A stretch of 8,002 nt of DNA from JADFNO01 sp965369945 (GTDB lineage Bacteria > Planctomycetota > Phycisphaerae > Phycisphaerales > SM1A02). Within the stretch, counting starts at the first letter, position 1, and each line of letters starts with the position of its first letter. A model generated the notes under the pieces. It ran no database searches, was not told the DNA's origin, and was given only the letters and a program-made list of their open reading frames with translations. The position numbers and the translations under genes were made by a program. Shown here in pieces: positions 7,391 through 8,002 of the stretch. The stretch covers positions 1 through 8,002 of the forward strand of contig CBDUST010000214.1 in NCBI GenBank assembly GCA_965369945.1. Reading direction: 5' to 3'.

Positions 7391-7439
7391 CGAAGAGGGT
7401 TGCGCTCGGCGCAGAACTCCCCGAGGGCAACCCTCTTCG
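7391..7439. terminator. Strong hairpin, probable terminator after the aldehyde dehydrogenase
   Basis: A perfect 13-base inverted repeat, CGAAGAGGGTTGC (7391-7403) with GCAACCCTCTTCG (7427-7439), is extended after one G-G mismatch by CTCGG/CCGAG (7405-7409 with 7421-7425), leaving an 11-base loop. It lies 110 bases after the stop. No T-run follows on either side, so it is not a canonical factor-independent terminator, but it could stop or protect transcripts from either strand. Confidence 0.55.
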
Positions 7440-7544
7440 TACCGTTGGCTTGCTTCCTTGCCGCAGCCTGTTCGCGCAACCTTCCGACCCTGGGCGATCC
7501 ACATCTTGATCAACTTGCGATCGAGTGTCTGATGGGTCGGCTCG

Positions 7545-7694
7545 CTACGGACACGGCCCCCAGTTGGCGAGGAGGGCGAGGATGTCGGATGCGCCGAAGG
7601 TGCCATCGATATCCAGGTCGACCAGGCAGCAGCCCTCAAACGGTCCCCAAATGATCAGATGGGCGAGCCAGGCTGTCGTCCCGGGGCTAGGGTT
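7545..7694 (-). pseudogene. Orphan C-terminal fragment with dockerin-like tail (copy D)
   Basis: A 49-codon open stretch ends at TAG 7545-7547 and reads ...TTAWLAHLIIWGPFEGCC, then DLDIDGTFGASDILALLANW and GPCP. The DLDIDG...SDIL part is the best dockerin-like calcium loop in the window, and the W-G-P/C-C stretch ahead of it looks like a linker from a secreted protein. TGA (7695-7697) and TAA (7698-7700) lie directly upstream in frame, and no start codon is available, so this is a remnant of a longer gene. It converges on the aldehyde dehydrogenase. Confidence 0.5.
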
Positions 7695-7746
7695 TCATTA
7701 GGGTTCTTGAAACAATGGGCGTGACGCTAACTGCGTCTGACTCGTC

Positions 7747-7794
7747 TTAGCCCCAGTTGGCCAGCGCCGTCGGCAGGTCGCCTGCGAGTATCTC
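7747..7794 (-). pseudogene. Second orphan tail ending in N-W-G (copy E)
   Basis: Reads EILAGDLPTALANWG followed by TAA 7747-7749. The G-D-L-x-x-x-L-A-N-W-G pattern resembles the last helix of the dockerin-like tails, here ending at Gly without P-C-P. Upstream codons show no recognisable protein and the frame closes at TGA 7858-7860. It lies in a different frame from copy D about 50 bases away. Confidence 0.35.
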
Positions 7795-8002
7795 AACGTG
7801 GCGGTCATTAGAGTGTCTAAGATGCGGTAATCTGAGTTGCTGTAACGACCGATATTGTCAGCAGACGTAACAGGGCGGCACCGTCGCCGTCCGACGTGAA
7901 CTTGGCATTTCCGCGGGGTTTGCACTGGGGGGCCTGAATCGTGGGTCCACACGGCGATCGTGGTTTTGCAACCAGCATCGATCCTCGCAACATGACGGTG
8001 CG
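7795..8002. other. Right-end region without a recognisable gene
   Basis: No start with a ribosome site, RNA gene or strong hairpin is visible. It may be the decayed body of the gene that once carried tail E or D, or the edge of a feature beyond the window. Confidence 0.3.

Overview
The window looks like chromosomal DNA of a GC-rich planctomycete, most likely a marine Phycisphaerae-type lineage. Reasons: several short dockerin-like C-terminal tails ending in the motif N-W-G-P-C-P, large secreted proteins with a repeated-type C-terminal beta module ending in F-W, EF-hand and Arg-Gly-Gly tails, and well-spaced genes with AGGAG-type ribosome binding sites. This assignment is inferred from protein style, not from a marker gene.

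Layout, left to right. (1) 160-1497, minus strand: one selenoprotein gene. Two adjacent open stretches (1294-1497 and 160-1266) are in the same frame and separated only by a TGA. The peptide around that TGA is C-L-T-[TGA]-P-P-F, the active-site signature of iodothyronine-deiodinase-like redoxins, so the TGA is read here as selenocysteine. The full 445-residue product has a signal peptide, a redoxin/deiodinase-like domain, a DsbD-alpha-like domain with a Cys pair, two EF-hands and an RGG tail. (2) 1777-2673, plus strand: a Tat-exported endonuclease/exonuclease/phosphatase-family hydrolase, divergent from gene 1. (3) 2820-5441, minus strand: an 873-residue secreted protein of unknown function. 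(4) 5802-7281, plus strand: an NAD-type aldehyde dehydrogenase broken by a one-base frameshift at 6867-6869, with a scrambled FTGSTEVG motif further upstream. (5) 7282-8002: no intact gene; a strong hairpin (7391-7439) and two orphan dockerin-tail remnants.

Dockerin-like tails, all on the minus strand, lie at 58-129, 2747-2818, 7545-7694 and 7747-7794, with a 19-base core-only candidate at 5587-5605. None is joined in frame to an intact gene. The first is in frame with the selenoprotein but behind its TGA stop; the second begins two bases after the stop of the 873-residue protein in the +1 frame; the others have no parent gene. Decayed tails, recoding, or sequencing indels could each explain this.

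The genes do not form an obvious operon or pathway. Three of the four products carry export signals, and the aldehyde dehydrogenase appears cytoplasmic. The strongest biological point is the selenoprotein; the most unusual structural pattern is the set of uncoupled dockerin tails.
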